From NCBI RefSeq assembly GCF_003863335.1, contig NZ_RRAZ01000005.1:124001-188000 (forward strand): a stretch of DNA of 64,000 nt, in the 5' to 3' direction. This document shows positions 62,878 to 64,000 of the stretch, piece by piece; within the stretch, counting starts at the first letter, position 1; each line of letters starts with the position of its first letter. The DNA comes from Falsigemmobacter faecalis (GTDB taxonomy: Bacteria; Pseudomonadota; Alphaproteobacteria; Rhodobacterales; Rhodobacteraceae). The position numbers were made by a program, and so were the translations under genes. A model generated the notes under the pieces. The model was not told the DNA's origin. It worked only from the letters and a program-made list of their open reading frames with translations, and ran no database searches.

Positions 62878-64000
62878 ATGATCCCGGTTGAGGGTTTTGA
62901 GGGGCAGCGTGTCGGGGTGCTGGGGCTTGGCCGCTCCGGCCTCGCCACCGCGCGGGCGCTGGCGGCCGGGGGGGCAATCCCGGTGGTCTGGGACGACAGC
63001 CCCGAGGGGCGCGCCAAGGCGGAGGCTGAGGGCTTTACGCCCGAGGATCTGCGCCGTGACAATGTGCTGACGACGCTGGCCTGTGTCGTCACCTCGCCGG
63101 GCATCCCGCATCTTTATCCCGCACCGCATCCTGTGCTGGCGCGGGCGATGCAGCTTGGCGTGCCGGTCGATAATGACATCGGGCTGTTCTTCCGCTCGCT
63201 GGGGCAAAGCTCCTGGGGCGATTACGATGTGCCGCCGCGCGTGGTGGCGGTCACCGGCTCAAACGGCAAATCGACCACCACGGCGCTGATCACCCATATT
63301 CTGCTGGAATCCGGGCGCAGCGCGGTGATGGCCGGGAATATCGGGCGCGGCGTGCTGGATATTGATGCGCCCGAAGACGGCGGTATCGTGGTTCTGGAGC
63401 TGTCTTCCTATCAGACGGATCTGGCGCGTTCGCTGACGCCGGATGTGGCGGTTTTCACCAATCTTTCGCCCGATCACATGGACCGTCACAACGGCATGGG
63501 CGGCTATTTCGCCGCCAAGCGCCGCCTCTTTGCTGAGGGGGGCCCGGATCGTGCGGTGATTGGTGTGGATGAGCCTGAGGGGCATTATTTGGCCGGACAG
63601 CTGACCCACGGGCCGCAGGATGACCGGGTGATCCGGATTTCTTCGGGGCAAAAGCTGGATCAGTTTGGCTGGGCGGTCTTTGCGCGCAAGGGCTTTCTGG
63701 CGGAGTTCCGCAAGGGCCGTCAGCTGGCCTCTGTGGATCTGCGCGCCATTCCGGGGCTTCCGGGGGCGCATAATCACCAGAACGCCGCTGCCGCCTGGGC
63801 GGCCTGCCGGGCGCTCGGCCTTGGTCCGCGCGATATTGAGCCGGCGCTGCACAGCTTTGCGGGCCTGCCGCACCGCAGCCAGACCCTGCGTGAAATCAAC
63901 GGCGTGCGTTACGTCAACGATTCCAAGGCCACCAATGTCGACAGCGCTGTTCAGGCGCTGCGGGCCTTTCCGAAGATCCGCTGGATCCTGGGCGGGCTTG
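62878..64000 (+). CDS. murD: UDP-N-acetylmuramoyl-L-alanine--D-glutamate ligase, 3' end cut by window edge
   Basis: Adds D-Glu to UDP-MurNAc-L-Ala in peptidoglycan synthesis. 374 codons are visible of an expected 460-470. The N-terminal UDP-binding Rossmann ([17 protein letters not shown]), ATP loop [24 protein letters not shown], the [13 protein letters not shown] metal site, and the C-domain start [20 protein letters not shown] with DSKATN are intact. No MurD-specific residue is missing in the part seen. The ATG lies 3 nt after the valS stop. Confidence 0.96.
   Translation, partial: MIPVEGFEGQRVGVLGLGRSGLATARALAAGGAIPVVWDDSPEGRAKAEAEGFTPEDLRRDNVLTTLACVVTSPGIPHLYPAPHPVLARAMQLGVPVDNDIGLFFRSLGQSSWGDYDVPPRVVAVTGSNGKSTTTALITHILLESGRSAVMAGNIGRGVLDIDAPEDGGIVVLELSSYQTDLARSLTPDVAVFTNLSPDHMDRHNGMGGYFAAKRRLFAEGGPDRAVIGVDEPEGHYLAGQLTHGPQDDRVIRISSGQKLDQFGWAVFARKGFLAEFRKGRQLASVDLRAIPGLPGAHNHQNAAAAWAACRALGLGPRDIEPALHSFAGLPHRSQTLREINGVRYVNDSKATNVDSAVQALRAFPKIRWILGGL

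Noticed and set aside
59740-63207. A 1,155-codon open frame antisense to valS and murD
   Set aside because: It is the mirror of two perfectly recognisable genes. In GC-rich DNA the antisense frame of a strongly biased gene is often open. Its composition is His/Arg/Gly-rich with no motif and no ribosome-binding site.

Overview
The window is a high-GC chromosomal segment of an alphaproteobacterium, most likely from Rhodobacterales (Rhodobacter/Paracoccus relatives). The evidence is the gene content and neighbourhoods: pstSCAB-phoU-phoB; ChvI/ChvG followed by a C-terminal-only HPr kinase, RapZ, EIIA and HPr; NDUFA12 with an MlaD-like protein and DUF2155; DUF983, DUF3572 and DUF6473 genes; ETF and ETF-quinone oxidoreductase; ATP-type PEP carboxykinase; and a GC-rich dispersed repeat of a kind common in this group. 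The content is almost entirely chromosomal core, densely packed, with many 1-4 nt start/stop overlaps. No prophage, CRISPR array, plasmid system or intact insertion sequence is visible.

Layout. 1-3940 (minus): an RND efflux pump (cut by the window edge) and its periplasmic adaptor. 4103-4196 (minus): the SRP RNA, with its promoter inside the 3' end of a 5'-nucleotidase-family phosphoesterase gene. 6343-12442 (plus): NAD diphosphatase and an SRPBCC protein, then a tight nucleoside salvage operon cdd-deoA-deoB-add-upp. 12521-13870: a SPOR-domain envelope protein, a bidirectional terminator and a striking 52-bp palindrome. 13867-21117 (minus): phosphate uptake and signalling (pstS-C-A-B, phoU, phoB, behind a Pho box) ending in a membrane protein that resembles an inactive M48 peptidase; no phoR is adjacent. 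21247-22700: pheS and a decayed IS5-family fragment. 22918-26544: a diguanylate cyclase with degenerate receiver domains, DUF3572, a HAD phosphatase, a Nudix hydrolase and DUF983. 26799-29040 (plus): EF-hand protein, ECF-type sigma factor, small membrane protein and Metal_resist/ZraP-like protein, the best candidate here for a poorly described system. 29044-31690: divergent LysR regulator and GMC oxidoreductase. 32087-32161: tRNA-Gly(GCC). 32264-39731: MFS transporter, clpP-clpX, RidA, NDUFA12/MlaD/DUF2155, obgE-proB. 39814-46950: 3-hydroxyacyl-CoA dehydrogenase, DUF6473, etfBA, cobalamin adenosyltransferase, a HIG1-like small membrane protein, an alpha/beta-hydrolase-like protein and pckA. 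47285-51747 (plus): chvI-chvG-hprK-rapZ-EIIA-ptsH. 51811-59044: uncharacterised membrane protein, greA, ETF-QO, a TPR lipoprotein/secreted protein, ispE and a fold-III PLP decarboxylase. 59265-64000: Lrp/AsnC regulator with a visible operator, valS and the start of murD.

Functional links: ETF (41628-43300) passes electrons from acyl-CoA dehydrogenases to ETF-QO (53557-55212), with the hydroxyacyl-CoA dehydrogenase in the same beta-oxidation/PHB carbon flow. The ChvG/ChvI-PTS string links envelope sensing to regulation of central carbon metabolism, and pckA is its divergent neighbour across a 334-bp region that carries a tandem 12-bp repeat. Several starts were moved from the longest reading frame on the basis of ribosome-binding sites. 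All family names come from motif recognition by eye; no database search was run.
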